From the NCBI RefSeq assembly GCF_019649055.1, contig NW_026570236.1:1612001-1676000 (forward strand): DNA of 64,000 nucleotides, given 5' to 3'. The stretch comes from Paramacrobiotus metropolitanus (taxonomy: Eukaryota; Tardigrada; Eutardigrada; Parachela; Macrobiotidae). The notes under the pieces were generated by a model. It was not told the origin of the DNA, did not search any database, and saw nothing but the letters and a program-made list of their open reading frames with translations. The translations under genes were made by a program, and so were the position numbers. Positions 42,838 to 56,790 of the stretch are shown here, piece after piece (position 1 is the first letter of the stretch; every line of letters starts with the position of its first letter).

Positions 42838-45800
42838 ATGACAATGGTGCCGCTGGTCAAATCGGTTCTGGATAAGTCCAGCGCGCTTCTGCGGCACAGC
42901 CACCGGACGACATCGGTGATCGTCTTTGCCGTGTTGATGTTGGATAATTTACTGCTGACCGTTGTCGGTAAGGTGATTTTTATTTTTTTCTTCGCTGACC
43001 TGATTTTCCTACGTACAGCAGCACTGCTGCAACATATCAAGTCAGTTATTTCCGCTCATACTTGTTGCAGTTATTGTTATTTATTTTATTTGTAAAGGAA
43101 CTACTGTTTGAATGAAAAATAATTATTATTTATGCATAATTTTATATTTTGCTACTGCTGGCAGCAACTCGACTAAATACAAAGTAAATGCAATAGGTAC
43201 TGGAAAGTGCCTTGTCATTAGAAAAAAACTTCGTAGTGCATGGGCTTTAGTAAAGTCCACCTTATCTGGTGCATACCTTCTAGAAAATGCAAAAGCAAAA
43301 AAGGCATAAGATATTTTTCTTGATCGAAAAAAATATCAATAGACTGAAAGAAACATGCTGCAAGTTTTAACAAAAATTTGTTTTTGAAAAACTATAGTTA
43401 TGATTTTTTTGCTAATATTACTATGTAAATTTATGGTTTTTAAGCCGGTAATAAACAGCCGGTAATAAAAAGGCAAGCGCCTCACACTGCCCTCAGATTA
43501 CAGTAAAACATTACCAAAATCTCGTATCAGTATATTATTAATTTAATATTCAGATGGATGTTGCGGGACAGCAGGTTAACAATAATGCATAAAGTTCTAC
43601 AAAAGTGCTATGAAAAAATATGTGCTACTAAGCCTGCTGTTATTGTTGTGGTTACAGTGCCCATAATACCCAATCTGGTCTACCAGATTGACCACCCCGA
43701 CAACGTCATCCCGGCGTCGACCGGCGTGCAGTCGGCGAAATGTCAGCCGGAAAATCGCTCCTTATCCTGCACTGTGCCTAATCGCGCCGATGACGAGCGA
43801 CCGGCAATCCCCGCCGCTGTGGATAAAAAAGCGATTATCCTTGATCTGATGAATGAGAACGCCAAAATTGGCTTTTTATTCTCCAGTAAAGCCTTTGTAC
43901 AGCTGCTAATTAATCCCTTTGTCGGTATTGTATCGGCCAGGTACACTAGCAACTTTGGCATTTGCCTCGCTTAGAACGAAAATTTAATTTAGGCATAGTA
44001 GTTTATTGTCTTATTAAGCGATTAACTTTACGGCGACTGATTGAACGTACGGAGAATTGCTGTTTGCCAGTTGTTACTTAATGCTGTACGTCAAAAATAA
44101 ATCTGTAAAATTGTGTTTTAATAAAATTTTACATTAAAATCTTGTTATCGATTGTACGAGTACAGAAGTACACAGCATTAATGTGTTTAAAACTTACAAC
44201 ATTCTTAAATAATATTATATAATTATAAAACTGTGTAATTCATTAGGTAATACTTCCCTTTCGTAAATTCAGCAGGATGGATATGCTAGTCGCAACCAGA
44301 GCAAAGAAATTTGCAGACGTATTTTTAACTTCATATTTAGCAAAAACTTGTTTGCGTAAGCAGCAATTTGCACCGGCATCTCAGTAATGTAACCCGTGTT
44401 GAATTGTGTACTAATTGGAATAGAGACATTTGGTTTTTACAGGTACGGCTACACGATGCCATTATTTTTCGGTCTATGCGTGATATTTTTTGCCGCACTA
44501 CGTAAGAATTTATTGTACTTGTATAGAAATATTCAGTTGTTGCACCGTTTACGTCGGGTCCCATGCTTTTTAATTGGGCTTTATCTGGACAGTTTTTGCC
44601 GTTGGCTCTACGTATGGGACATTATTCTTTGCCCGCTCCCTGCAGGGCGTCGGCTCGTCAGCGGCGGTCATTTCCGGTAGACAGAATAATATTACCGTTC
44701 CGTATAAAAACCATATTCGTACTTTATCGTGTAACACATTGTCAGTACATCGGTACAGTGAATGTTATGAATTTCTTTAATTGCCAGGAATGGGACTGAT
44801 ATCCAGTAGGTATCCGGATGAGGAGGACCGCAGTAAACAGATGGGCGTAGCGCTCAGCGGGATTGCAGCCGGTGTGCTCGGTATGTCGCTGAACATTGCG
44901 TTTTTTCTTTTATCCGCGTCGGGCATTTAAAAGTTGCTGATTATTTTTATAATACTGGTACAATATGTCTTTAGAAGTTTTAAAGCACTCTAATGCATAA
45001 TTATGTATATAAAAGTAATGTTTCCATTCCTTTTATTAATTTTGCCTGTAGGGCTTTTCAGTCAGTACAGACTAAGCTAGACTAAGCGCTATTCTATGAC
45101 TTTCAGGTGCTTTCCAGCGTTAAGCAACTTGAGCTCAACATTTATAAGTTTTAGTTGCCAAAATGTACGTACGTGTTTGGCCTCTACCAGAAAATTTCCA
45201 TAATTTAAAATAAAACCAATAATTAGAAAGAAAAAAAGTTGAAATTAAAAGACTGCTTCGCAATAATTAAAACCTGAAGTGGACTTTCTCTCCTCGGAGC
45301 TGTCGAAGGCTGGTTGTCGTGATTACTGATATCGTTTAGTTTGCGCGTACTGTACAAGTTTATAAAAATAGTTTTTTCCTTTTACGGATTTCGAAATAAA
45401 ATATACGTGGCAGCGGAGCAAAATTTCTGCGATAAAAATATTGTGTTTTTCTTGTTAATTCTAAGTCGTAGCGAATTTATCCACCAGTTTGTAGAGATCT
45501 AATGTTAATGATTCTGTAATTTACAATGGGCGTCAGAGCTGGCGAAGGACCTTTGCCAGAGAATGGTCACTGCACTACCATGTACGGCGTGAACTTGACC
45601 ATGTTCGGAAGTGCGCTGATTGCAGACTGAAAATCTGGAATTGATCTATTTTGTAATGCATAGCTCGGATAATTGCTCAACTGGCTACATTTAATTCTGC
45701 CTACTCAAATAACTTTCAACTACGATAACAAAATATTAATTTATGAATGGTGCATAATACATCAGGATTCCACATGTCGTCCTGTTTATATCGCCTAAGT

Positions 45801-48436
45801 GATCGCCTGCATCTCTCTGTGATACATGCGTCATTTTTCAGTGGGATATCCATTCGGCAGCGTTGTTTACGATTTCGCCGGAAAGGCGGTGCCGTTTCTC
45901 CTTATAGCGTTTCTTTTGGCGGTACTCGGAGGTATAATACTATATGGGGTTCAATTAAGAAATGACTGACACGACGTACAACATAAAAACTTGCATCTGC
46001 ATCCATTATGACCTTTACAGCGGCCCAGACTATTGCGCTGCCGCCCCGGCTCGAGCACTCCTCGGTGGCCCTGACCACCTCCACCAAGACCCTCCTGCGG
46101 GACCCCTATATCCTGGCGGTCATCCTGGTGATCTGCGCGTCGACGTGTGCCATGGCCACGCTGGAACCGTGTCTGCCGTTGTGGCTGATGGAGACAATGA
46201 GTCCCCAGCCTTGGCAACTGGGGACAGCCTTTGTACCGGATAGTATTGGCTATTTTCTCGGCTCTAGCTTCTTTGGGGTGTTTGCGCTGCGGGTGGGACG
46301 GTGGAAATGCGCTATGGTGGGAATGGTTACAGTCGGCATTTCGGCCATCTGCGTAAGGTTGATTTAATACGCTATAGTACATTATACGCAGCTTTTATAG
46401 TAGTATCCATACCGATATCGTATCCTAACATTTTAAATGTGTTAATGCATGTTCGCATGAACTCATAAACGAATGCTATCACTTGGTCTCGGTCCACAGT
46501 AAAGTACCAATAACGAGTGCTTGAGTTTTTTAGCTTCCGTTCGCAACGGCTATCTGGCATCTCATCATACCTCACTTTGGAATTGGGATTGGCATTGGTA
46601 CGAAAATTAGTTTTACATTTTGTAAATCTGTTAACGCGCAAAGCGCTGAATTTCATTAAATTATAAGACAATTTTCGATCTTATACCATCAGTACCGGGA
46701 AATATCGCAGACAGCTCGTCTATGCCTCTTATTTGAAGTTACGTTACTTCAGTGTACTGATTACATGTAAACTGCAATTATGTGTACTTCGCTGTTTCTC
46801 ATATTCCGGTCACTTTAATTGAGTGAATGGTTTCAAATTTCGGTCACCGGTTACCGGTACGACCGCACATGTGGCGCACCACATGAATAGCTGCAGATCG
46901 CACTGCCATTAGCCACCCGTTAATGTGCAGTGTGCTTAGCAAGTCCACCCAACCCAGCCCTCACAGTTGTCAGGGATCCTTTTAATTCATTTTCTGAAAT
47001 TTTTAGACGTAAAAAACCGATTTTTTGCGCCTCACCCGGTTTAGAGTTTCTGTTATTTGTTTTGTTTTGTGAGTATATTTATTGATTTTTACGCTTTAAA
47101 TTTAATGAGAGAGGTCGTTTCTATGAAAACTAACCATTTCTGTGAATTTTGTTTTGTTAGGATATTTTCCTACCTGTTGACCGGAATATGAAACTGTACA
47201 GTTAAAGTGACCGGAATATGAGAAAAAGCGAAGTACTGCCGGACAGGCTGCATTTATCCAGATCAGTGCGTACAAATATGGTTATGTGCTCCAGGTGTCG
47301 TAGATGCCTCCTTTATGCCTCTATTGGCGCTTCTCGTGGATTTGCGGCACGAAGCAGTGTACGGAAGCGTATTCGCCGTCGCCCAGATTGCCGTGTGTCT
47401 GGCATATTCTTTAGGTAATACTTTTTACAATTTTTCGGCTTAATTCTTCTATGTTTTATGTGTTTATTGTATACTTTCTATTGGCATATCGTTACTCTAC
47501 GTCTGTAATCGCCCAGTGTCCATTGTGCACAGTTTTACATTACTTCGATAAAAATTCTAGAATATACAGAGTACTGTACAGTATGTCTACGTCATGCGTT
47601 AAATTTTGTCAATGCAGTACAGTACATGTACTGCACTGACAAAATTTAACGCATGACGTAGGTAAGCGGCATAAATGCTCGACGGAATTGTTTTAAACTG
47701 TCAAAGTTTCCTAATTTGTTAAGTAATTGTTCATACTTTTCAGGATTTAAATAACGATACAGAATTCAAATTCTTATGTAATGTGATACCAATTCGATCT
47801 TACTTTTTTAACTGGTGATTGTTTCGTTCTGTGTCTAAGCGGACGAACGCTAACTTTTCTGTAAAGGTAATCTGTTGTTATTTAGATAACATATTTTAGA
47901 GGATCGAGATCATCCCAATTAATGTGCGGTTACTCCGTTTAGTGGTGTATTTAGTTATTGCACATATATGCGGTATGCCTTCAAATACTCTTCATATGCC
48001 CAGGACCTCTGCTCGGCGGACTGGTAGCCAATTCAGCCGGCTTCCCTTTTCTCATGCGCACCATTGGTATAGTCAACCTTCTTATCAGTCCGGTTTGTAT
48101 GCTCCTGCGGCACGTGCCGAACCGCGCCGAAAACCAGGTCAGTGTGCGCCGTGATCATCTTTTATTTCAGCGAATTCGCAACTGCGATATACTGTATTAC
48201 GCATAATAATATTGCAATGATTTTACGGGATAGGCATTGCTTAACATACTCATAATGTGGTCTGTGATGATTAGGGCCTTCTCAGTCACCATACCACGTT
48301 CGGATCACAGGATCCCAGTCGGCGTCGGTCGTCGGGAATGATGTACCGCACACTGACATCGGACACCGATGATTATCCGGATGTCGCGGCAATGCCCAAG
48401 TTCAATATACGCCGCAAGAGTTCAGTGCGACGATGA
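42838..48436 (+). CDS. VMAT: Vesicular monoamine transporter (SLC18 family), complete, 11 exons
   Basis: Proton-coupled antiporter loading monoamines into synaptic vesicles; 12 TM segments. Exons: 42838-42967, 43658-43940, 44443-44501, 44593-44676, 44788-44880, 45842-45931, 46021-46352, 46534-46597, 47295-47414, 48004-48137, 48275-48436. All junctions are GT-AG and in phase. TM1 is VFAVLMLDNLLLTVV followed by VPIIP; the luminal loop has N-glycosylation sites; GTLFFARSLQGVGSS, MGLISSRYPDEEDR, LRDPYILAVI, LEPCLPLWLMETM, WQLGTAFVPDSIGYFLG, LRHEAVYGSVFAVAQ and GFPFLMRTIG are VMAT signatures. LPLWLMETM and WQLG favour VMAT over the acetylcholine transporter. The tail is Ser/Arg-rich. Exon 8 is only 64 bp. 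Confidence 0.95.
47587..47661. repeat. 34-bp near-perfect inverted repeat in VMAT intron 9
   Basis: Arms CTACGTCATGCGTTAAATTT... (47587-47620) and its inverse (47628-47661) differ at one base; loop of 7 bp. It would form a strong hairpin in DNA or pre-mRNA. Confidence 0.9.
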
Positions 48437-49046
48437 ATATACCAGACGGAAATTTGTGTCGTTTTTATCATCACCATTAACAGTTTTGTTATTATTAAAT
48501 ATATTTAATATTTTTCCATAAATTAATCTGGCATATTATGTTTCTTGTGGCTATTTTTACTAAAGACGGCCTACGGTTAATATTGTCGCTGTTTTTACTG
48601 CATCTGGGATCATAAATCATGCTTTGGCTAAAATATTAAGTAAAGATTTTGTGATGACGAATGCTATTTAATTCTACGATATTATACGCATACATTACTT
48701 AATATCGTTATTTCTACGGATTATACCCTTGAAATAAACTTAGAAACTTTAGAAAATTTACATCTCCTTCGGCTGGAGTAAGTTCAACACCACCGCAAAC
48801 CCGGATTCGCTCTATCTGGAACCATTTTCCCGGACACGTATCCTCCTCCTCTTGTACAGTGTAATTGTCGCATAGACGGTTGACATAAATCGCTCGGCAA
48901 TATAAGTACCATGTTCAATCTTTGTTTGATCTGTCCAGCGATAACCATTCCGCACGAACTTTTCAGTCTGTAGTTTGTTGATAATTAATTAACTCAGAAA
49001 TCTCGTAATATTGAAGTAGTTTCTGTTAAGCGAGTTTCTTGTGAAC
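48437..49046. other. Intergenic after VMAT
   Basis: VMAT 3' region and promoter of the next gene. A/T-rich TTATTAAATATATTTAAT after the VMAT stop may contain its poly(A) signal. TATAAGTA at about 48901 could be a TATA box for the gene at 49047. Confidence 0.4.
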
Positions 49047-49515
49047 ATGGAGGGTTTGAGTCGGTCGCGAATCAGTTTCTTGGCCGCAGCGCTGCTAGTC
49101 TGGAGTGCTTCCCTCGGCAGGGTGCCCGGTGACCCTTTAACTTTCCTAATTAACCAACGGTACAGCCGATGGCCAACCGAATCGGAATGTGCCTAATTCA
49201 GAGTCTCTGCTGCGTCAGTATTTAACCGGCGCTGTTCCCGTGTACCGCATGCCCCTGGCAGACATACAGTGGATCCGCGACGACGTCCGGCTCCAACAAG
49301 CCAGCATGCGGGAGGCCGCGGATAGGCGTGCATTAAGGGTGCAGTTCGCGAACGAAGCAACTGTTGAAAACTATTTAGACTCCCAAATCAGCGCTAATGG
49401 CACGGACACTGCGCGACTGGAGGAACTGCGCCGGGTGTTCGAGAAGCGCCGGAGCGAGGTCCAACAGCTACAGAATGCGGAAGCCGTAAAGTATCAACAG
49501 TCGGGCCCTGGTTAG
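49047..49515 (+). CDS. Small secreted helical protein, family member 2
   Basis: Paralogue of 31717-32214. ATG 49047 starts a signal peptide (RISFLAAALLVWSASLG). The frame stops soon after, while the conserved mature part is one frame away (LLRQYLTGAVPVYRM, IRDDVRLQQASMREAADRRA, ANEATVENYLDSQ, FEKRRSEVQQLQNAEA) and ends with TAG at 49515. A 37-bp GT-AG intron (49129-49165) would join them in frame; otherwise there is a frameshift. 37 bp is very short for an intron, so both readings stay open. Shared motifs YLTG-x2-P-x-YR, NEA-x2-ENYL-x-SQ and RRS-x4-QNA define the family. Confidence 0.7.
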
Positions 49516-52500
49516 GGATCCCTTAACAGGACTGCTGTTCGCACGACGTTTCCCGGCCGTCTAGTTTTCGTTCCAGGGTTGGCGACATGAAGTATACAAG
49601 TATCTGTATGACTATTTGCTATGTAAGTACTTTAAGTTGGAACACAACAGCGATGTGTACGAGTTCAAAAGTTAACGCGTTCAGGAAGAGTTTGGAAGTC
49701 ATGCGTTTTATTTATTTTCTGCTTCCAGTACTGAATTTTGCGGAATTCTGCTGGGAATGAATTTCTATTTAAAACGGATGTAAATGTGATTAAAACCCTT
49801 TAGAGTAATTATGAAATTGTTGACTGTTCATTGTAACCCTTCACTTCGTGTGCCAGCGTATGTCATATAAAATGGATTAGTATCGCTATTTAAATGAGCA
49901 TGTATATATAGAGTTCTCGCTTAAAATTGCTGGCGTTTTGGTAAGTATAGACAAGATTTATTATATGCCGGCATGTGAGATACATATAAACTCCCCAGTA
50001 CAAAAAAAACATTCCAGAATCAATAAATGTTTCCTAAGAACACAGGAGAGCAATAATGAGATAAGGCGCACTCAGATCATGAACATCATAATCCGCAATT
50101 AGCGAGCACTCTTCCGTTGACCTTTCTCCCTTCCACACACGCACGCGCAGCGCAAACCATCCGGTAACTGCGAAAGCTCTATAATCGAGCACTGAGGGCA
50201 GGTGATGAATTGGATTAGCAGTGGACCACGTATCACTCGCGAACATGGCCAGCTACGTGATATATCACATGTGTATACACGTATCCGCCTTCAATAAACC
50301 TCCCCAAAAATAATAATCGACCGCTTCGTAGCACCTGCAACACACGAAGTACATTGTAAAAAGACCGGCAAATCAATAGTCCTACAAAGTAACACACTTT
50401 GTTATACTGTACGACTACTCGATGAAATAAAGATTGTAGTGAGATTATCCGGTAAAGTGCGCAGTGTATGTGTGTACGGCAGTGTATACACTACCGGAAT
50501 TCCTGTAATCGTGTTCCTTTCTTCCATCGGGAGACGTGAAACGAGAGAAACGCGGTTGCGGGGAGAAAAATAGCGCCACTAGGCTGTATTTATCTAATTT
50601 GGCCAGCCTGTGTCTTGGATATTTGCGGGAAGAGAAGGAAAGCAAGAGAAGACCGCGGGGCATAACCGCTCTTCGCGTCTCGCTCTGCTCATATTATATA
50701 TAGGCGATAAGGTCAGGGAATAGGAGATGGCTGGGTAAGGGGAAGACCGAATTAGACCCGGCAAGCGGATGGTGTTCGATGGCGGTGTGATTCGCGTTGC
50801 AGCCCCGGCTTCCGGCCGGCACGTGCGGTCTTTGCGGATGCGGTAAATTGTTTTGATCTGCGTTGATCAAAGTATTTTTAACCATTGAACGATTATTTTT
50901 TGTGCTTTGAAATGCTTACACCTGGTCGTTGCAAAGACATATAATCCAGATTCTGTTAATTTTTTTAGAAAACTGTCTTTTCCTAAAATGTTACCCACAT
51001 AGCATTTATACAATTTTATTAAACAAACTTATCGTTTTAAATAACATTTTTCGTGTGTATATCACGAAATTTGTTCAAAACGTTTCTATTTTTCAATCAA
51101 TTTTTGTCACCTTTTTCAAATATTTATTAGTTATAAATATGAGAAGTATTTACTGCAGTTGTGTATCGATCGTAAAATATGGATACCCATAACGGGATCG
51201 AATTATATACGTGCGTTACTAAATATTGCATGTTTGTCGTGGTATCTGTAAGAGGTCACACTTGGTGTATATCGGCCATTTTTCCCTTTGTTGCACAACA
51301 CTGTTGATCGATCAGGTCGTATTAATTCTTTTTCGACGGCTAATCTAATTCTGAAGGGATCGGGGCGCGTGTAACGATCCGATAAGTGCCGGCAATGAAT
51401 GAATAAATATCCGAAACCGATACCAGATTGCAACGTTTGTGACGTTGCGCATGCAAGGTGTGTGACCGAGTATGTATGCATAGTAACCAGTGGAAATTCA
51501 ATTACACGGGATTCGTAAGAATATAATTATGTCAATATGGCCCGCCGCCGCGTGACGAAATAGTCCCGGGCTTCAACTGCCAATTTGTCGGGCATTTGCT
51601 TTTGTCGACAGGATGCCGATCATGTTAAGTTGGAAAATGGGGATAAAAGGCGCTGTGCCCGGACAAAAGGGTATGGGTGCTCAAGAGGCGCCTATCCAGA
51701 TTGTCGACTTATTCGGCCTTTAATCCAATCACTCTCTCTAGCTCTTTCTCTCCGTCTCCCGCTCTTCCTATCCCGCAACCGCACCACATACCCTACATAT
51801 ATTCGCGGCTGTACGTCTTCCCACGCTCTCAAGACAGTGTTTTTGTCCCTTCGTGTACCCGGTAATCACATCAGATTTTTGTTCGACTAATAATGCAGTT
51901 GGGCATTAAAAGTGTTTCTGCCGCCTTGTCGGTTCCGTGTTGCCACGTGTGTACACTGTGCAGATACCCCAGTAACGGCAGAGCCATTGATAAAGTTTTT
52001 TTAAACAGAATTTATTCGAATATTAGTTTGCATTGGTACGAATAAAATTCAACTCTGTACCTCCAGCTTATTTCGACTTTTAATGCACCGCATATTCCAA
52101 TAGATTTTTATTCAAGTATTTAATTTTTTGTGGCTTTTTGATAATAATATTTTTTAGATAAAAACATCTTTTTATGAATATTAAAACTTTTGAACGCAAA
52201 AAGAATCGAAAATGCAAATTAAATTTGTATAATTATCGTTCTGCTAAGCTTCATATTTCATCAGTATTCCAGTAATGATTATTTTTATAAGTGGATGTCG
52301 TATTCTTTGAAGTGTTTTCTACCTTCTTCTCCTCAAAGTGAGTGCACTCTCTATTCTTAGAAACTTAATGCGTATATATGTTTGCCTGGTGACGCAATGC
52401 TCTGGGAAGAGCGTTGCGGTTTACTGTGCATGATGGTTGGTATTTCCGCGTAAAGCAGATTGGACAGCCGATTAGCAGGAGAGTAGTGATAAACAGTAAT

Positions 52501-52549
52501 CTTCTCCACTCCTAGCTGGCCGCCTTCTCGGTACTCACCCCGCGCGGTA
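49516..52549. other. Intergenic, gene-poor
   Basis: No recognised gene. A pyrimidine-rich tract (CACTCTCTCTAGCTCTTTCTC and following) lies at about 51730-51775. Frames such as 51203-51481 (minus) and 51585-51890 (plus) lack support. Confidence 0.45.
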
Positions 52550-55500
52550 TCACACGTGGTAGATTTCCCCATCGCGCTCATCAAGGGAATCCTGCACTTG
52601 CAGTGTAGCGTAGCCAGCCGCTATCGGCACGGTTAGATGCGGACTTCGGCGGCCTTCTTCCGGGCTCCGGCTGACGGTGTCGTGGGTGACGATGTGCTTG
52701 CCGGCTGACCCATTACTGTGCACCGACAAATGCACTGAAAAAAACAACAAAAAATTAGAAAACATTTTTAGAAAAGCTAAAATTCTATAAGGTTGAACAA
52801 ACTTTTGCTAATATTTGTAATAAATCTTTCGCCAATATTTATAATTTTTAGTTATACATTTATAAATTTTATTTATACATAAGAGAAATTCAGAAAATGT
52901 AAATCAGTATTTTCGCACAGTTTGGCAAATCAACAAACTTATCAAAATAATATTACAAATTCAGAATGGCAAATTCGCTAAATTATTAATAATAGACCAT
53001 TTAGAAGTTATACTAAGTTCAGATTTTGTCTACAGTATAAACTGTATAATCTACTGACTTCAAAATTTCAAGGTCACACTCAAGCTATCAGCATACTTGA
53101 AGTATGAATAAAAATTCTGGCCAAATAATTATATCGTATTAACTAAATGTAAACGCAATTGCGCTAGTTGTTGCGCACAATACGTTTTAGCAAGCAGTGA
53201 TGTAAAGTTTATCCCTTGATTGGATTGTCCACATGCGTAATACGCAGCCATTCACAGATTCCCTAATCCAGAGTAATTAATTAAAAGCGTTGACTGTGCT
53301 GTCCCCCATCGCTGCTACCGGTATTGACCGTTATTGGAGCGTTAGAAATCCTGGCCTAATCAGCGCACTGGCAGCCCACAACCGGTTCGAGTGGCGTCAG
53401 ATATTCCACCCAACCGGAAGCCCCCCTGACACTTACGCACGAGCGAACAATTGACGGGACAATATCACAGTCACGTAGCCCGTGGATGCTCCGCGTACCC
53501 TATATCCGCCTATTATCGCCGCTTAGCGGGAATATGATAATATTTGACATATTTTGATTGGCACACCTTGCATGACCTTTTTCACCAGCCGCGGTGAGCT
53601 CTCCAGCATGTAGGTGGATTCGGTGTCCAGGAGGACGGAGGTGCCGTTGCGGACATGGGAGGCCTTGAGGCTGGCGTCATGCCCTAAGGATGTTTGCCGG
53701 TAGCGGTTGTCGCGAGGCGGTGTGGTGAAGCACGGCAGGACGGCTTTGAATTCCTTGCGAAAGTTCTCATTCATCCACGCGTAGAGTATGGGGTTGTAGC
53801 AGGTACTGCTGGTGGCGATCACGTGGCCCAGAAAGAACACCAGGACAAAGTAGCGCCAGCCGGTGATGGTCGAGGGGAAGTAGTCGTTGAGGATGTTGAC
53901 CAGATTTAATGGCAACCAACAGCAGCCGAAGATAATCACCTAAAACGCAGCACAACACCACCGGAAATGAGACTGCCAGTTTCTCTTATACGCCCTACAT
54001 CAGGATAACATATGTGCGAAAGGATATTTGTAATCTTGCTGTAGGAGACTTATTACCGAGTTATATATATGGCAAGACCCAAATAAAACGCGGCACTACA
54101 TTGTGATAACCTCCAACATGTGGCATTCAGTGAAAAAATATTTTCCCAAATTCGGCTGACTCAGAAACAAGTTTGGATATGCAAAAGCAATATGGTGACA
54201 CCGGTATAAGCATTATTGAAGAATTTGTAATTTAAGATGGACTGAATATTTCGCATTATCAATGGAAAAAATCCAATGAACAGTCTTCTTACTACGGGAA
54301 GTGCTAAAAATATTGATGAAACTCGAATGTAGGTAATTACTTAAATTTGTAGAACACATAGCTTCATAGTCAATGATATTATGAGATTGGCTGTACGGAC
54401 TCCATGTGCCTGAAAACTACGTTTTCATATCTGTATTGGTTTTAATATCAAAATCGAGGCATGTCGCATAACTCACAAAGAAATCTTTTGTAATGGTTGC
54501 TTCTTTTCAGCCAATCGTGCACACATTACTTAATCGCACAAGAAAACTTAACTAAAAAAAATATCTGGATGTTGAAAACGGTTACAAAATTTAGTCCTTT
54601 AGCCAGCAGTGCAACATTAATCACAAGCATATGAGACCGCAGCATTCCGTCTTCGGCGCACAACACTGCTACGCCGCCATCGATCACCCATCCCATCTTC
54701 CCATGTTTTCTGCTTTTCCCCAACCTTTCCCCAAAGGTAGCTCAATTAGCGCCGGCTCGACATCTTGCCGGTGTCTCTGCATTGCACCCCTCCGCAAAAT
54801 ACCAAAATCAACGTAATTATTTCCCGGCGCATATGTACATATTATCTCTACACCACATCCGCACGCCACACGTGACACACCGCGGCCACTCACCATGGCA
54901 ATTAACATCCGATTGGTCCGGCGCTTGCGCATCAGCGCCTGCGTATCGCGTCCCTTGCGGCTGCTGGTCAGACCTTTGGCGGCCTGGGCGCGCAGTTTCA
55001 GCCAGATGCACAGATAACAGAAGGTAATAACAATCAGCGGAATGGCGTACTGCACCACCAGCGACACCGTGCCGAACAGCTTCCGCCCGTACTGCGGCCA
55101 GTGCTCATCGCAGCGGGCCGATGTCCGGCCGTCCACTGACGCCGGTATGTACAGCATGTAATGTGCATAGGGACTGGTAATGGAGAAGGACAGGATCCAG
55201 ATACTGCAGATGATAATGACGGCTTTATACGTGGCTAGTCGCGGGAGATGCGGGAAGACGATACAAAAGTACCGTTCCACCGCGATGGTGGTTAATGTCA
55301 GTGTGGAGATGAAGACGCTGGCAGCGGTGACCAGTGGCAATAAATGGCACATAAACGCACCAAAGTACCTATAATATATAAACATACACAAGACCGTTAG
55401 TGTTAAGGTCAAGTAGCGGTACTTTCGCGCATCATTGGGTTTGGCGTTTTATGACCGAGATGGTTATCTGTGAAGAAGTGCCCCTGCCAATCGCGGATGA

Positions 55501-56790
55501 CAAACGACGTCGACAATTTGTTATATGCCGGAGCAACTGCCACAACACGCCGGCGTACTGTCTTAACGATGCTGCCGACGTTAATTTGCGGCATGCTAAA
55601 ATTTTTACTGGTTTGTTGTCGGCAAGTTATGCTGTGTATTGGCACATGTGTCAGCATTAATGGCGGTTTAAAAACGTGCAAGAGGAAGATTACACGTTCG
55701 GGTTACGATCGCCGGTCAGATGTTAAATGTAAATACAAATAAATTTTCTGTAGTAGCAGTTCTTGGGGAGGATTATTCACGTGCTGGATGCCAAGTGTAT
55801 TTAGGGAACGCAGACAAGCTTTATGGAAGTAGTGCATATTTTTTGGATAGTAAAAGTGTCTTGCAATTTATGATTTACGTAACCAGTAAATTATCGCGTT
55901 TAATTCTTTATTGGGCTCCTATTTACATCATATAAATCTGGGTCATTTGATGTGTGCATCTACCAATTTGAACAAAGTAAACCTGCGTTGCAAACATATA
56001 TATTGATTGCTTATTTGTAAAGAAATCTTTTCGCTGTGTTAACTGTGTGCTGTGTAATTTTTACCTATTACTGCTACCAACAGATGCGCCATGTAGTCAT
56101 GTACATCTGCCGGTCTGTTTATCTGATTAATCTAATTTTGCTGTATGAAAGACAGCAGCACATGTCGTGCCTTGTAATTACAAAAATATGTACGCGGTGG
56201 AATGAGAGTTTTTCCTTATTTTGCACCGGAATAAAATGCCGCTTGCCGCGTGCTAAGAACATCTATTATTAACCGTGGCAAATTATCCGGCGAAGCGACG
56301 TGCCCGTTATGAATAGTAAATTAAATTAACCCAGCATGAATACATAATGCATATATACATATACTCCGCCATTACTGCGCAAAATACTATGCTACACGCA
56401 CTCGAGAACTTACCATCCATCCAGGAACGTGTACGTCGGCGTCAGCGGGACCGTTAGGGAGCAGATGATAATATCATTCACCGCCAGACTGGCAATGAAG
56501 AAATTGGTCACCGTGTGCATGGCCTTATTGCGGATGACCACAAATGTCACCAGGACATTGCCGAAAATCCCGCAGACGAAGATAATGGCGTACAGGCAGC
56601 AGATGAGGCCTTTGACCAGCGGCCGATGGATGAGATTATCATCCTCATAGGCCTGCATCCGTCCGCTGGCATTCCCAAACAGATTCGTGGCGTTCATTCC
56701 GCTGCTATTCAGTATGGTCATATGCAGTTCCCATGTATACTGATCGCTCATATCTAAATCGGCCAGGGCATCCGGATACAGAATCGACAT
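52550..56790 (-). CDS. Neuropeptide GPCR of the sNPF/NPY-receptor group, complete, 4 exons
   Basis: Class A peptide receptor. Exons: 56790-56414, 55368-54894, 53939-53567 and 52734-52550, GT-AG and in phase. N-glycosylation sites precede TM1 (IFVCGIFGNVLVTFVVI); TM2 is NFFIASLAVNDIIICSLTVP with TPTYTFLDGW; TM3 region FGAFMCHLLPLVTAASVFIS ends TIAVERYF (ERY for DRY). Loop 2 has the paired cysteine (SARCDEHW). TM6 is FGCCWLPLNLVNIL; TM7 is CYNPILYAWMNENFRKEF. TPxYTF, the CCWLPLN motif and NENFRKEF favour short neuropeptide F/NPY-like receptors. The last exon encodes a 60-residue tail rich in Ser and His. If the exon-3 donor (CAAG|GTGTGC) is not used, a shorter tail ends at 53523. Confidence 0.9.
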
